Assembly (NCBI GenBank): GCA_000961595.1
Contig: LADO01000025.1
Location: 1 to 64,000, forward strand
Direction: 5' to 3'
Origin: Peptococcaceae bacterium BRH_c4b
GTDB lineage: Bacteria; Bacillota; Desulfotomaculia; Desulfotomaculales; Desulfocucumaceae
DNA: 64,000 bases
Shown piece after piece: positions 42,346 through 51,090 of the stretch. The notes under the pieces were generated by a model, which was not told the origin of the DNA, ran no database searches, and saw nothing but the letters and a program-made list of their open reading frames with translations. A program made the translations under genes and the position numbers. How positions within the stretch are numbered: position 1 is the stretch's first letter; every line of letters begins with the position of its first letter.

Positions 42346-44232
42346 ATGTTGAATCCGTTATCTGTATCCCTGAGAAAAGCCAGGGGGTTTTTTCTTGGAA
42401 AAACTGTCTGGTTGATACCTCTGGCTCTTTTTACTCTAATTGAATTGATGGCGCTAGCGGGGTTGTTTACCCGTCCGGAGTTGTCCCTTTACGACGCCTG
42501 GTTCAGGCTGAACGGGGAGCATAACCCGGGGGACCGGGTGGTGGTGGTGGCCATGGACGAGGCTTCCATCAACGAGCTAGGGCCGCTGGCCTGGCCCCGG
42601 ACCATGCACGCCCAGCTGTTGGAAAAGCTCAAAGAGTCCCGGGCGGTGGGCTTCGACCTGGTCTTTGACTCCCCCACCGCAGAGGCCGATGATCAGTTTT
42701 TTACCGATGCACTGGCCAGGCACGGGCGGGTGGTGCTGGCCACTCAGTTTTCCTTTGAGCAGGGCCAGGAGGGGGAAGTGAAGCAGGTATTTCGCGTCCC
42801 CCTGCCGGAATTGTTGCAGGGGGTGGCAGGCCTGGGGTTTGCGAACATGCCCACAGATGTAGATGGCGTGGTACGGCGCATTACCACCGTGGACGTGAAC
42901 ACCTTCGAGATTCCTTTTCCCACCCTGAGCCTGGCGGTTGCCATGCTGGCCGAAGGTACGGACCCCACCGCTTTGAAGCTCGAGCCGGGGCAGTTGAGGG
43001 TGGGGGACAGGGTAATTCCCGTGGACAGGATCAACAGGGCCATGATTGATTTCTGGGGGCCTCAGGGAACCTTTAAGACATACAGTTATGCCGATGTGCT
43101 CCGGGGTAAATACCCTGAGGGCGAGTTTAAAGATAAAATTGTATTGGTGGGGGTGACAAACGCCGCCTCCCACGACGAAGAAGCCACTCCCTATACTACT
43201 TCAAACCTTATCCTGAGCGGCAATCTGGCGACTCCCGGGGTGGAAATACATGCCTCCGCAGTACAGAGCTTTCTGGATGAACGCTGGTACAGGCCGGTAC
43301 CTCCTCTGGTCAATGTGGCCTTTCTGCTCCTGTCGGGATTGTTGACTGCCGCTGCGGTGGGAGGTCGTGGACCCTGGCGGGGCCTGGTCGGGGCGCTTCT
43401 GGTGGTGGCCTTGGCCGGTGGACTGGCCTTTGGCCTCTGGTGGCACTACCGTCTTTGGATTTATTTTGCCGGGCCCCTGGTCTTGATCCTGCTTACTTAT
43501 GTGGTGGTCACCGCGGCGGACTTTTTGACGGCGGAAATGGCCCGGCGGAAAACCAGGGCTGCATTCAGCCGCTACGTGTCCCCGGCGGTGGTGGAAGAAC
43601 TGATGAGCAATCCCGACAGCGTTTCCCTGGGTGGCCAGCGCCGGGATCTGACCATTATATTTGTGGATATCCGCGGCTTTACCGCCTACAGTGAGAATAA
43701 GGCGCCGGAGCAGGTGGTGAGCCGCCTTAATGAATATCTCACCGCCATGACCGGGGTAATCTTCCGCTATGGCGGAACGCTGGACAAATACCTGGGTGAC
43801 GGGCTGATGGCCATCTTCGGCGCCCCGGTGTTTTTCCCGGACCACGTGCAGAGGGCTATTCAGGCAGCGATAGAAATACAGGAAGTGATTGATGAATTAA
43901 ACCGCTCCTGGACAGAGAAAAATGAGCCCCCCCTGAAAATTGGCGTGGGCATAAACACCGGCAGCGTGCTGGTGGGCAACGTGGGCAGCCCGGAGCGGAT
44001 GGACTACACGGTGATAGGTGAGGATGTCAACCTGGCCTCCCGGGTAGAAGGGCTGACCAAAACCTTCGGCACCCTGGTGATCATCAGCGAGCGCTCGGTG
44101 CACACCCTGGAGGGAGCGGGGGATTTGCCCTGGGAACTGAAATATCTCGGGGAGGCCGAGGTGAAGGGCTTTACCCTGCCTGTGGGGGTGTACACTGTTT
44201 TGGACAAAAAGACAGGGGGTCTGTACACTTAG
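42346..44232 (+). CDS. CHASE2-domain adenylate/guanylate cyclase
   Basis: A 628-residue membrane enzyme making cyclic nucleotide from NTP. Layout: TM helix ~20-42, extracytoplasmic CHASE2 sensor ~45-320 ('RVVVVAMDEASINELGPLAWPR', 'GVEIHASAVQSFLDERWYR'), TM helices ~325-405, class III cyclase ~435-610. Metal-binding residues are present in 'IIFVDIRGFTAYSE' and 'YLGDGLMAIFGAP', and 'DYTVIGEDVNLASRVEGL' holds the transition-state Asn/Arg. It senses an external or periplasm-like signal through CHASE2. It stands alone between a coat-like gene and the SCIFF locus. Confidence 0.9.
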   Translation: MLNPLSVSLRKARGFFLGKTVWLIPLALFTLIELMALAGLFTRPELSLYDAWFRLNGEHNPGDRVVVVAMDEASINELGPLAWPRTMHAQLLEKLKESRAVGFDLVFDSPTAEADDQFFTDALARHGRVVLATQFSFEQGQEGEVKQVFRVPLPELLQGVAGLGFANMPTDVDGVVRRITTVDVNTFEIPFPTLSLAVAMLAEGTDPTALKLEPGQLRVGDRVIPVDRINRAMIDFWGPQGTFKTYSYADVLRGKYPEGEFKDKIVLVGVTNAASHDEEATPYTTSNLILSGNLATPGVEIHASAVQSFLDERWYRPVPPLVNVAFLLLSGLLTAAAVGGRGPWRGLVGALLVVALAGGLAFGLWWHYRLWIYFAGPLVLILLTYVVVTAADFLTAEMARRKTRAAFSRYVSPAVVEELMSNPDSVSLGGQRRDLTIIFVDIRGFTAYSENKAPEQVVSRLNEYLTAMTGVIFRYGGTLDKYLGDGLMAIFGAPVFFPDHVQRAIQAAIEIQEVIDELNRSWTEKNEPPLKIGVGINTGSVLVGNVGSPERMDYTVIGEDVNLASRVEGLTKTFGTLVIISERSVHTLEGAGDLPWELKYLGEAEVKGFTLPVGVYTVLDKKTGGLYT

Positions 44233-44267
44233 CATTAATATTGTTAATCCAATTCGCATAAATTATA

Positions 44268-44296
44268 TTGCGCCGGTTGGGCCCCTTTAATATAAT
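44268..44296 (+). promoter_or_regulatory. Sigma-A promoter of the SCIFF gene
   Basis: TTGCGC (44268-44273), exact 17-base spacer, perfect TATAAT (44291-44296), 30 bases before GTG 44327. Confidence 0.6.
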
Positions 44297-44326
44297 GGTT
44301 GGTGGATAATATAAAGGAGGGATAAT

Positions 44327-44476
44327 GTGGGAAAACATATACATACCGTAAATAAAGGCAGCCTGAAGTCAACCTTGAGCGGACGAGGCTGTGGCGAGTG
44401 CCAGACATCTTGCCAATCGGCCTGCAAAACATCCTGCACAGTGGGCAATCAGGTCTGCATAAAGGAAAGTAAATAG
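44327..44476 (+). CDS. SCIFF peptide precursor (six-cysteine RiPP)
   Basis: A 49-residue peptide starting at GTG 44327 (AAAGGAGG at 44313-44320; the overlapping ATG 44325 stops after eight codons). Six Cys at residues 22, 25, 29, 33, 37 and 44 in 'GCGECQTSCQSACKTSCTVG' identify it as SCIFF, the 'six cysteines in forty-five residues' peptide found almost universally in Clostridia. The downstream radical SAM enzyme forms a thioether between a Cys and a Thr. The function of the mature peptide is unknown. A terminator separates it from the maturase gene, so the peptide should be made in excess. Confidence 0.95.
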   Translation: MGKHIHTVNKGSLKSTLSGRGCGECQTSCQSACKTSCTVGNQVCIKESK

Positions 44477-44485
44477 CTTTGCTGT

Positions 44486-44516
44486 AAACCTGATCCCCCA
44501 GGGATTGGGTTTTTCA
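44486..44516 (+). terminator. Attenuating terminator between SCIFF and its maturase
   Basis: AAACCTGATCCC (44486-44497) pairs with GGGATTGGGTTT (44501-44512) with two G-U pairs, CCA loop and a T-run. No separate promoter is seen before the maturase, so partial readthrough is likely. Confidence 0.75.
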
Positions 44517-44530
44517 TTTGAGGTGAAAAT

Positions 44531-45883
44531 ATGCTGCATAAATTTATCATTAACAAAACCCGCGTGGTGCTGGATGTGCACAGTGGAGCGGTGCACCGGG
44601 TAGATCCGGTGACCTGGGATATACTAGAGGATTATGAAAAACTGCCCGAGGGCATGCTGACGGAAAAGCTTGCCGCCCGCTATCCCCGCCGGGAGGTGGA
44701 GGAAGCCCTGGCGGAGGTTGAGGAGCTGGCAAGGGAAGGACTGCTGTTTAGCCCGGACCCCCTGGACGGGGCATATACCCCTCCCAACCGGAGGATTGTC
44801 AAGGCTCTTTGTCTGCATCTGGCCCACGACTGCAATCTGGCCTGTCGCTATTGCTTTGCCGGTCAGGGTAAATTTGGGGGAACTGCCGGGCTGATGTCCC
44901 TTGGGGTGGGCAAAGCAGCCCTGGATTTTTTGATCGATGCGTCCGGTTCCCGCCGCCATGTGGAAGTGGATTTTTTCGGCGGAGAGCCATTGTTAAATAA
45001 AAAAGTGTTGTACGAACTAGTGGACTACGGCAGGAAACGGGGCACGGAAAGCGGAAAAGAGATAAAGTTTACCCTTACCACCAATGCACTGTTGCTGGAC
45101 GCTGAAACGGGTAAATTTTTAAATGATCACAACATGAGCGTGGTATTAAGCCTGGACGGCAGGCCGGAAGTGCATGACGCCATGCGCCCATTCCCCGGGG
45201 GGGCGGGTTCCTACCAGATCATAGCCGATAAAATAATGGACTTCCTGGAGAGCCGGAAACACACCAATTATTACGTGCGGGGCACTTATACCAGGCACAA
45301 TACCGATTTTTCCAGGGATGTGCTGCATATGGCGGATCTGGGCATCAAAGAAATTTCTGTTGAGCCGGTGGTGGCTGACCCGGATGAGGATTATGCCCTC
45401 ACGAAGGAGCAAATACCGGCCCTTTTTGAGGAATATGAGCGTCTTACGATAGCCTTGCTGGAACGTACCAAAGCAGGCCACCCGTTTAATTTTTTTCATT
45501 TCAATATAGACCTGGAAGGCGGGCCCTGCCTGCCCAAAAGGCTATCCGGTTGCGGGGCGGGCAATGAATACCTGGCGGTGGATCCTGAAGGCAACCTTTA
45601 CCCCTGCCACCAATTTGTTGGGCAGGAAGAGTATCTTTTAGGGGATATCTATGCAGGCATAAAAAACAGGGAACTTGCCACCACTTTTGCTGGCGCCCAT
45701 GTTTACAACAAAGAGGGCTGTGCAGATTGCTGGGCCAAATTTCACTGCAGTGGTGGCTGCCATGCCAGTGCCAGGGCCTACAGTGGTTCCATATTTAAGC
45801 CCGCTCCATTAAGCTGCGCCCTGATGAAGAAAAGGCTGGAATGCGCCCTGTATTTAAAAATCGCAGCGGATCGTAATGATTAA
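44531..45883 (+). CDS. SCIFF maturase, radical SAM/SPASM
   Basis: A 450-residue enzyme cleaving SAM reductively to form Cys-Thr thioether crosslinks in SCIFF (CteB-type). Residues 1-~85 are the RiPP recognition element ('VHSGAVHRVDPVTWDILEDYEKL'). C101, C105 and C108 ('CNLACRYCFAG') bind the catalytic 4Fe-4S cluster. 'VDFFGGEPLLN' is the GGE SAM-binding motif. The C-terminal SPASM domain carries Cys in 'GCGAGNEYLAVDPEGNLYPC' and 'GCADCWAKFHCSGGC' for auxiliary clusters. It lies 54 bases after the peptide gene. Confidence 0.95.
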   Translation: MLHKFIINKTRVVLDVHSGAVHRVDPVTWDILEDYEKLPEGMLTEKLAARYPRREVEEALAEVEELAREGLLFSPDPLDGAYTPPNRRIVKALCLHLAHDCNLACRYCFAGQGKFGGTAGLMSLGVGKAALDFLIDASGSRRHVEVDFFGGEPLLNKKVLYELVDYGRKRGTESGKEIKFTLTTNALLLDAETGKFLNDHNMSVVLSLDGRPEVHDAMRPFPGGAGSYQIIADKIMDFLESRKHTNYYVRGTYTRHNTDFSRDVLHMADLGIKEISVEPVVADPDEDYALTKEQIPALFEEYERLTIALLERTKAGHPFNFFHFNIDLEGGPCLPKRLSGCGAGNEYLAVDPEGNLYPCHQFVGQEEYLLGDIYAGIKNRELATTFAGAHVYNKEGCADCWAKFHCSGGCHASARAYSGSIFKPAPLSCALMKKRLECALYLKIAADRND

Positions 45884-46153
45884 AATCAACCCGGTGCATC
45901 GCCGGATGCCAGGGCGAAGCCATTTTTTTTGATGGAACTGACAACTTGTAGTGACATAAAAGAGTGTTTATTAAAATATGGTGTAATAGAGAGATTGCGG
46001 GACAAATGAAGAGAAATACGGGAATATTTGGGTCGGCAGGCATTTTCCCGGAGAACCGCCTTGTGTTATAATAACCTTGCTAATATGAGCCGATTCGGCA
46101 TTTTCTCCAAATTTTATTGATAGATAAAAAATTACATAACAGAGGTGGTGTGT

Positions 46154-47551
46154 TTGCCTTCATTGCCAACAGGGAAATTTAGTGTAAATGGTCGAACCAT
46201 AAAACAAAAACTGATTAATTACATAAATACCCCCAGGCCACCAGCTATGATCATATCCATTGCTTTGTACACGGTACTCATTATGTTTATTACCGGGGTA
46301 ATTGACAGTGGCTACATGGTTTGGGCCGTTCAGGTAAACGGCAAAACGGTGGCTTTGGTGAGCGACCCGGTTAGCGCCCGGAAAGCCGTTAGGGAATTGG
46401 TAGCCGAAAAATCCAGGCTTACCGGCTGCAAGCTTTCCGTATCGGGAAATCTCCGCTATACCAGGACTTACCCCGGCGATGCGAAATATTTAAATGGCGC
46501 TGAGTTGAAGACCGCCCTGGCAGAAAAGCTGTTTTTTAGCACCAATGCTGCTGCGCTGGTGGTGGACGGACAAATCAGGCTGGCACTTGAAGACAGGAAA
46601 GAGGCTCAGTCCCTGCTGAACAGGATGAAGGCCTCCTACCGGACTCCTGGCGCTGATGTGGCCTTTGCCGAAGATGTAAGGATCGAGGATGTAAAGGTTG
46701 ACTCCAGCGAATTAACCCGTCTTGACGAGGCTTTGGATAAAATCAGAAAAGGCACCAAGGAAGTCGAAACTTACCGGGTAAAAGATGGGGACACCCTCTG
46801 GGATATAGCGTCTCTGGCTGGTATGTCTACGGAAGAGCTGATTGCGGCCAACCCGGACATGAATCCAGACAGGATCAGCATTGGTCAGAAACTTAACCTC
46901 ACTGCAGTTAAACCCATCATCAATGTGCTGGCGGTATCCAGGCAAACATCCCTGGAGCAGGTGGCCTTTGATGTCGAGGAAAAGAAAGACAACAAAATAT
47001 ACTTTGGTGACGTGAAAGTATTGCAGCAGGGCAAGCCGGGCAAGAAATCCGTTACCTATCAGCTTACCAGGCGGAACGGGGTTGTGGTTGAACGCAAGGT
47101 GTTAAGCGAGGATGTGTTGGAACAACCCCAGACCAAGATTGTTGCCAAGGGTTCCAGGATGCTGCTGGCCTCCCGTTCCGGGGCATCAGGCAGGCTGGCC
47201 TGGCCCACCGTGGGCTCGGTGATCTCGCCCTTCGGTATGAGGGGCGGGCGTATGCATGAGGGAGTTGATATCAGTGGTTCCACTGGCAACCCGGTGGCCG
47301 CCTCCGCCTCGGGTACAGTGGTAAGAGCCGGCTGGTATGGGGGATACGGTAAATGCGTGGATATTTCCCACGGCGATGGCGTGATAACCCGCTACGGGCA
47401 TCTTTCCAGGATATCAGTCAGTACAGGTCAGAAGGTGGATAGGGGACAGCTCATCGGCAGGGTTGGCAGCACCGGAAGATCTACCGGGCCGCACCTTCAC
47501 TTTGAACTTATTGTCAACGGTCAGCACAGAAACCCCACCAGATATTTATAG
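46154..47551 (+). CDS. LysM/G5-like M23 metallopeptidase
   Basis: About 465 residues: membrane anchor ~30-52, a linker region, LysM ~215-262 ('YRVKDGDTLWDIASLAGMSTEELIAANP'), a G5-like segment ~265-345, and M23 peptidase ~355-465 ('SPFGMRGGRMHEGVDISG', 'RYGHLSRISVSTGQ', 'GPHLHFELIVNG') with the zinc ligands and catalytic His. It should cut peptidoglycan crosslinks outside the membrane. Start TTG 46154, 6 bases after AGAGGTGG; GTG 46145 and 46148 lie inside that site. The 270-base gap before it holds only weak hairpins after the SCIFF maturase. Confidence 0.9.
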   Translation: MPSLPTGKFSVNGRTIKQKLINYINTPRPPAMIISIALYTVLIMFITGVIDSGYMVWAVQVNGKTVALVSDPVSARKAVRELVAEKSRLTGCKLSVSGNLRYTRTYPGDAKYLNGAELKTALAEKLFFSTNAAALVVDGQIRLALEDRKEAQSLLNRMKASYRTPGADVAFAEDVRIEDVKVDSSELTRLDEALDKIRKGTKEVETYRVKDGDTLWDIASLAGMSTEELIAANPDMNPDRISIGQKLNLTAVKPIINVLAVSRQTSLEQVAFDVEEKKDNKIYFGDVKVLQQGKPGKKSVTYQLTRRNGVVVERKVLSEDVLEQPQTKIVAKGSRMLLASRSGASGRLAWPTVGSVISPFGMRGGRMHEGVDISGSTGNPVAASASGTVVRAGWYGGYGKCVDISHGDGVITRYGHLSRISVSTGQKVDRGQLIGRVGSTGRSTGPHLHFELIVNGQHRNPTRYL

Positions 47552-47569
47552 GCTCCGGCCATAATTAAA

Positions 47570-47600
47570 GAATAGACCCGATGCGGGTCTATTCTTTTTT
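47570..47600 (+). terminator. Rho-independent terminator after the M23 peptidase
   Basis: GAATAGACCCG (47570-47580) pairs perfectly with CGGGTCTATTC (47584-47594), ATG loop, then TTTTTT. Confidence 0.92.
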
Positions 47601-47704
47601 GCAAATGATACAATTTGTTTTCATCTGGTTAAGTTTGACTACCGGAATATTATGGAACCACCGCTCCCACTACTGAATAATATGTTGAAAAGTGGGGTGA
47701 GAAA

Positions 47705-48430
47705 ATGGCGCTGGATGTTGTCGACATTAATTTCTGGCTGGGGATTCTAAGGGACCATACTATCTTTATATATGACAGCCTTGGCCCGTCAGAGAAGGAA
47801 GCCGCCCGGCGGGCTGAAAGCCTGCGCTACGTATTTGAAAACTTAATGAAGAATCCCGGTGGGGCTGCTGCCGGAGATGCTGCCAGGGCTACCAGGGAGT
47901 TAATAATGTTTAAAACCGACCTACTGGCACGATGCTTACATTGCCAGGTGGTTATCCATTTGAATCCATCGGACCTAAATGTGATGATTAACGAAGCTCT
48001 GGAATTTTTAAGGATTTTGGGGGAACTACCGCCACTGCCGCAGGACCGCGCGGCTCGTTTGCTGCACTTAATGAGACTGTGGATACCCGATGCGGCCACC
48101 CATTCGGCCATGCTGTACCGGGTACTTGATCCGGATGAGCACAAATTGTTGCAGGAACTGCAGAATTACGAATGGAACTTTAACCTTATGTTCTTGAAAA
48201 CAATATTAAAAACACAGATGTATGAAAAACTTGCCACTGATTTTCCCAGCCTGTATGAAATGATTCCTGAAGCCCGCCAGTCAGTAGAATCGCATATAGC
48301 TCTGTTAAATGCAATGGCAAGAAGGCTGGAGAGCTGTACTGTTGAAAATACGGGCAGTCTTCTGATGGCCGATCACATGCTGCGGGAGGAAAGGTATTTT
48401 CTTAATCAATTGACTCAGCTTATAGCTTAG
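47705..48430 (+). CDS. DUF2935 family helical protein
   Basis: A 241-residue all-helical protein of the DUF2935 type: 'FWLGILRDHTIFIYDSLGPSEKEAARRAE' and, later, 'ATHSAMLYRVLDPDEHKLLQELQNYEWNF' with conserved His/Glu that suggest a ferritin- or hemerythrin-like bundle. Members are common in spore formers; function is unknown. It follows a terminator and has its own leader. The repeat at 48431 begins at its stop codon. Confidence 0.8.
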   Translation: MALDVVDINFWLGILRDHTIFIYDSLGPSEKEAARRAESLRYVFENLMKNPGGAAAGDAARATRELIMFKTDLLARCLHCQVVIHLNPSDLNVMINEALEFLRILGELPPLPQDRAARLLHLMRLWIPDAATHSAMLYRVLDPDEHKLLQELQNYEWNFNLMFLKTILKTQMYEKLATDFPSLYEMIPEARQSVESHIALLNAMARRLESCTVENTGSLLMADHMLREERYFLNQLTQLIA

Positions 48431-48600
48431 GAGTCAGGAGTCAGGAGTCAGAATAAGAGAACCGGCGAAAACACTTGAAGATACGGTGATGTTTCGAAAT
48501 AAAACTTCTCTTGCAAGAGGTTAGTAAATTGCTGGAAGCATATTCTCGGGGAATTCTGAATTCTGACTACTGAATTCTGAATACCTGAATAGTAGCCGGT
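48431..48600. repeat. GAGTCAG tandem units with GAATTCTGACTACTGAATTCTGAA tail
   Basis: Three GAGTCAG units (48431-48451), an AGAGAACCGG stretch and, ~110 bases on, GAATTCTGAATTCTGACTACTGAATTC. The layout parallels 28831-28999. The remainder of the 327-base gap to 48758 shows nothing else. Confidence 0.6.
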
Positions 48601-48757
48601 TATATAATCGTCGGTTTGAGTTGGATTTCGACTGTGCCGGCGGTTTTTGTTTATTGCGGTCGAAAAGTTCCAGGCGAAAATGTTTAACTAAGATATTATC
48701 TGGTGATATAATATTTCAGGTGATGATTCACTGCTGGTTAAAGGAGAGTGGTATCGT

Positions 48758-49363
48758 ATGAAATATAAGCAAATGAGTCGCAGGGACAGGAGGAAGCTGC
48801 ATCAGAGGATCCTGTTCGGCGCAGTGGTGGCAGTGTTGTCTGTCGGCCTCCTGGCTTCTTCTCTGGCGCTGCCTTTCAACAATTTATTTACCGACGGACA
48901 GGCCCAGGCACCCGGTCAGACGGAGCAGCCGGAGCAGCAACAAACTACTGCCGATTTGGAGAAGAAGGTGCAGGAAAACCCCAAGGACCCGGAGTTGCTG
49001 GCCAAGCTGGCGGCGGCCTATCTGCAGGAGGGCAACCAGGAAAAATCGGTCCAGACCTATGAAAAGGTACTATCTATTAAGCCGGATGACAGCAGCTCCA
49101 GGATGAACCTGGCCCTGACCTATTTTTTGATGGGCAACAATGACCGGGCTGTGGCCAGCCTCCAGTATGAAATTAAAAACAATCCGTCAAACAAGGAGGC
49201 CCATTACTACCTGGGACAGGTTCTGGCCTACGGAAAAAACGACTATATTGGCGGCATTCAGGAATTAAAAGAATATATAGAATCGGCAAAGACCGGCACG
49301 GACGTGGTAAAAGCCAAGCAAATGGTGGATGAGTGGCAGGCACAGCTGGATAAAAACAAATAA
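48758..49363 (+). CDS. Membrane-anchored TPR protein
   Basis: A 201-residue protein: basic N-terminus (MSRRDRRKLHQR), one TM segment ~20-42, a Gln/Pro-rich linker ~50-66, then TPR repeats ('PELLAKLAAAYLQEGNQEKSVQTYEKVLSIKPDD', 'SRMNLALTYFLMGNNDRAVASL', 'EAHYYLGQVLAYGKNDYIGGI'). It probably scaffolds protein contacts on the outer membrane face. It precedes the peptidase-MA-like gene; together they may act in envelope maintenance. Confidence 0.8.
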   Translation: MKYKQMSRRDRRKLHQRILFGAVVAVLSVGLLASSLALPFNNLFTDGQAQAPGQTEQPEQQQTTADLEKKVQENPKDPELLAKLAAAYLQEGNQEKSVQTYEKVLSIKPDDSSSRMNLALTYFLMGNNDRAVASLQYEIKNNPSNKEAHYYLGQVLAYGKNDYIGGIQELKEYIESAKTGTDVVKAKQMVDEWQAQLDKNK

Positions 49364-49455
49364 TGTTGGGCAGACAAGGGGACGGTTTTTTTAAGAGATA
49401 GGGAATTGTCCAAGTGGATAATTCCCTGAGGGGATGGTAAGGGGGAGTCCCCCTT

Positions 49456-49575
49456 ACACAAGTTGGGGACATTCCTCCGACCCCAGAGACAGGCATAAGT
49501 TGGGGACATTCCTCCGGCCCTATAGTCGGCTCCAAATGGAGGTGTGTCCCCTGACCTTTTTAGAGGTGTGTCCCC
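49456..49575. repeat. Cluster of GGGGACATTCCTCC / AGGTGTGTCCCC arms
   Basis: Two direct GTTGGGGACATTCCTCCG arms are followed by two GGTGTGTCCCC arms, so several alternative hairpins are possible. A GGGGACGG arm lies at 49379. Together they make up the 382-base gap 49364-49745, which holds no gene. Confidence 0.8.
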
Positions 49576-49745
49576 TTTCCTTAGAGCGGGGTGAGGGACT
49601 GATAGTCCCGAGGGGCGGCAGCCCCTTTTTAAATTAAGATAGGGCCGAAGGCCTTTTTTTGGTTCTAATATTTACCTGTAGGAAAGGCCGCGAAGGGATG
49701 GGATAATTAAACCGTCAATTAATCGGTTAGACAGGATGTGATCAT

Positions 49746-50666
49746 ATGCTGCCAGCGGCCAGCAGTTCCTCCGGACTGTCCCAAGGAAATTCTCGCGTAC
49801 TGCTTATGACGGCTAAAGTGGTTTCCCTGCTGGCTGCGGTTTTCGCCATGTTGGTTTTTTGTCTGCCTGGACTGATCCGGGGTCAGGCTTATGCCGCTTT
49901 CCGGGAGGTGTCCCGGGCAGGGCTTCTCCTGCGCACCTACGACATGAACAGCCGGGAAAGCGAGCATTTTGTGGTACGATACCAGCCGGAGGACAGCAAA
50001 TATGTACGGCTGGTGCTGGATACCGCCGAACATTTTTATACTCCGGTGGCCGGCAGATTCAATTTTACCGCTCATCACAAAATACCGGTGATAATTTACC
50101 CGACAGGGTCGGAACTGAACGCCAGTTTTGGCTGGAGTGCCAGCGAAAGCACCATGGGGGTATACTGGGCCGGGGCCATCAGGGTGCTTTCCCCTGCCGC
50201 CTGGGTGATGGACAGGGAGTCCGCTGGGATGCGGGAGACCTTCATCAGTTCCGGACCCATGGCCCATGAATTGACTCACCTGGCGGTGGACTACGCCACC
50301 AGAGGAAACTGCCCCCGCTGGCTGACCGAAGGTCTGGCCCAGTACGAAGACTACCGCCTTACCGGTTTCAGGTTTGACACTCCGCTGCCGGCAATCTCCG
50401 ATTTATACCCTCTGGCCAGGCTGGACGGGGATTTTGACAGCATGAAGAACCAGTCAGTAGCCTATTACCAGTCCTTATCCGCAGTGGAATATATAGTGGC
50501 GGTGTACGGCGAGGGCGCCCTTGACAGGATGATTAAGGATTTGGGCCAGGGCAGGCCCATCAGCAGGGTTATGCAGGACATCCTTAATGTAAATTTAGAA
50601 CAATTTGAACAAAGCTGGCATGGGTGGCTGAAAAATGTCGAAAACCATTCGGGAAGGCAAAAATAA
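49746..50666 (+). CDS. Peptidase MA-like metallohydrolase
   Basis: A 306-residue zinc metallopeptidase with N-terminal signal/TM (~20-48). 'MAHELTHLAVDYA' (His174-Glu-x-x-His178) with downstream 'RWLTEGLAQYEDY' (Glu as third ligand) is the gluzincin-like signature of the peptidase MA family. 'RTYDMNSRESEHFVVRYQPED' is the usual family start. It acts outside the membrane; substrate unknown. It lies between the TPR protein and murA, separated from both by repeats. Confidence 0.88.
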   Translation: MLPAASSSSGLSQGNSRVLLMTAKVVSLLAAVFAMLVFCLPGLIRGQAYAAFREVSRAGLLLRTYDMNSRESEHFVVRYQPEDSKYVRLVLDTAEHFYTPVAGRFNFTAHHKIPVIIYPTGSELNASFGWSASESTMGVYWAGAIRVLSPAAWVMDRESAGMRETFISSGPMAHELTHLAVDYATRGNCPRWLTEGLAQYEDYRLTGFRFDTPLPAISDLYPLARLDGDFDSMKNQSVAYYQSLSAVEYIVAVYGEGALDRMIKDLGQGRPISRVMQDILNVNLEQFEQSWHGWLKNVENHSGRQK

Positions 50667-50870
50667 TAATAGTATCGCAGGCTCATTTTCGCTGAGACAA
50701 AAGTAACAATTGTTTGTCGTTTTAACCCGTGGGACTTAATATTTAAACGGTTTTGCACGGACTAGGCAGGAATTTATAAAGCAGGGTAGAACTTACCCAT
50801 GTAATGTGATTTTTAAAAGTAATGTACTTTTATGAAATTAATTGTTTTATTTTGCCGTAGTAATACTAGT

Positions 50871-50991
50871 TGGGGACATTCCTCCGACCCCAGAGCCATT
50901 CCAATTAGGGGACATTCCTCTGACCTCCAGAGATAAGCTCTAAAGAGAGGTGTGTCCCCTTTCCTTTGTAAGAGAGGTGTGTCCCCTTTCA
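50871..50991. repeat. GGGGACATTCCTC ... GAGGTGTGTCCCC repeat cluster
   Basis: Two left arms (from 50874 and 50909) and two right arms (GAGAGGTGTGTCCCCTTTC twice, from 50944 and 50974) give a nested or alternative hairpin. It occupies much of the 424-base gap before murA. No clear promoter was found there. Confidence 0.8.
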
Positions 50992-51090
50992 CTAGCATGC
51001 CTTTTTATATGTTTGGTGTAGGACAGAATTACAGTACCCTTTAAGTCGGGGTTTTTGATTATACCAGGAAAGGCAGGAAAATGCCGAGTA

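Noticed and set aside
42577-43845. Long minus-strand ORFs opposite the cyclase gene
   Set aside because: They are GC-skewed shadows rich in His, Gly and Pro with no recognisable domains.
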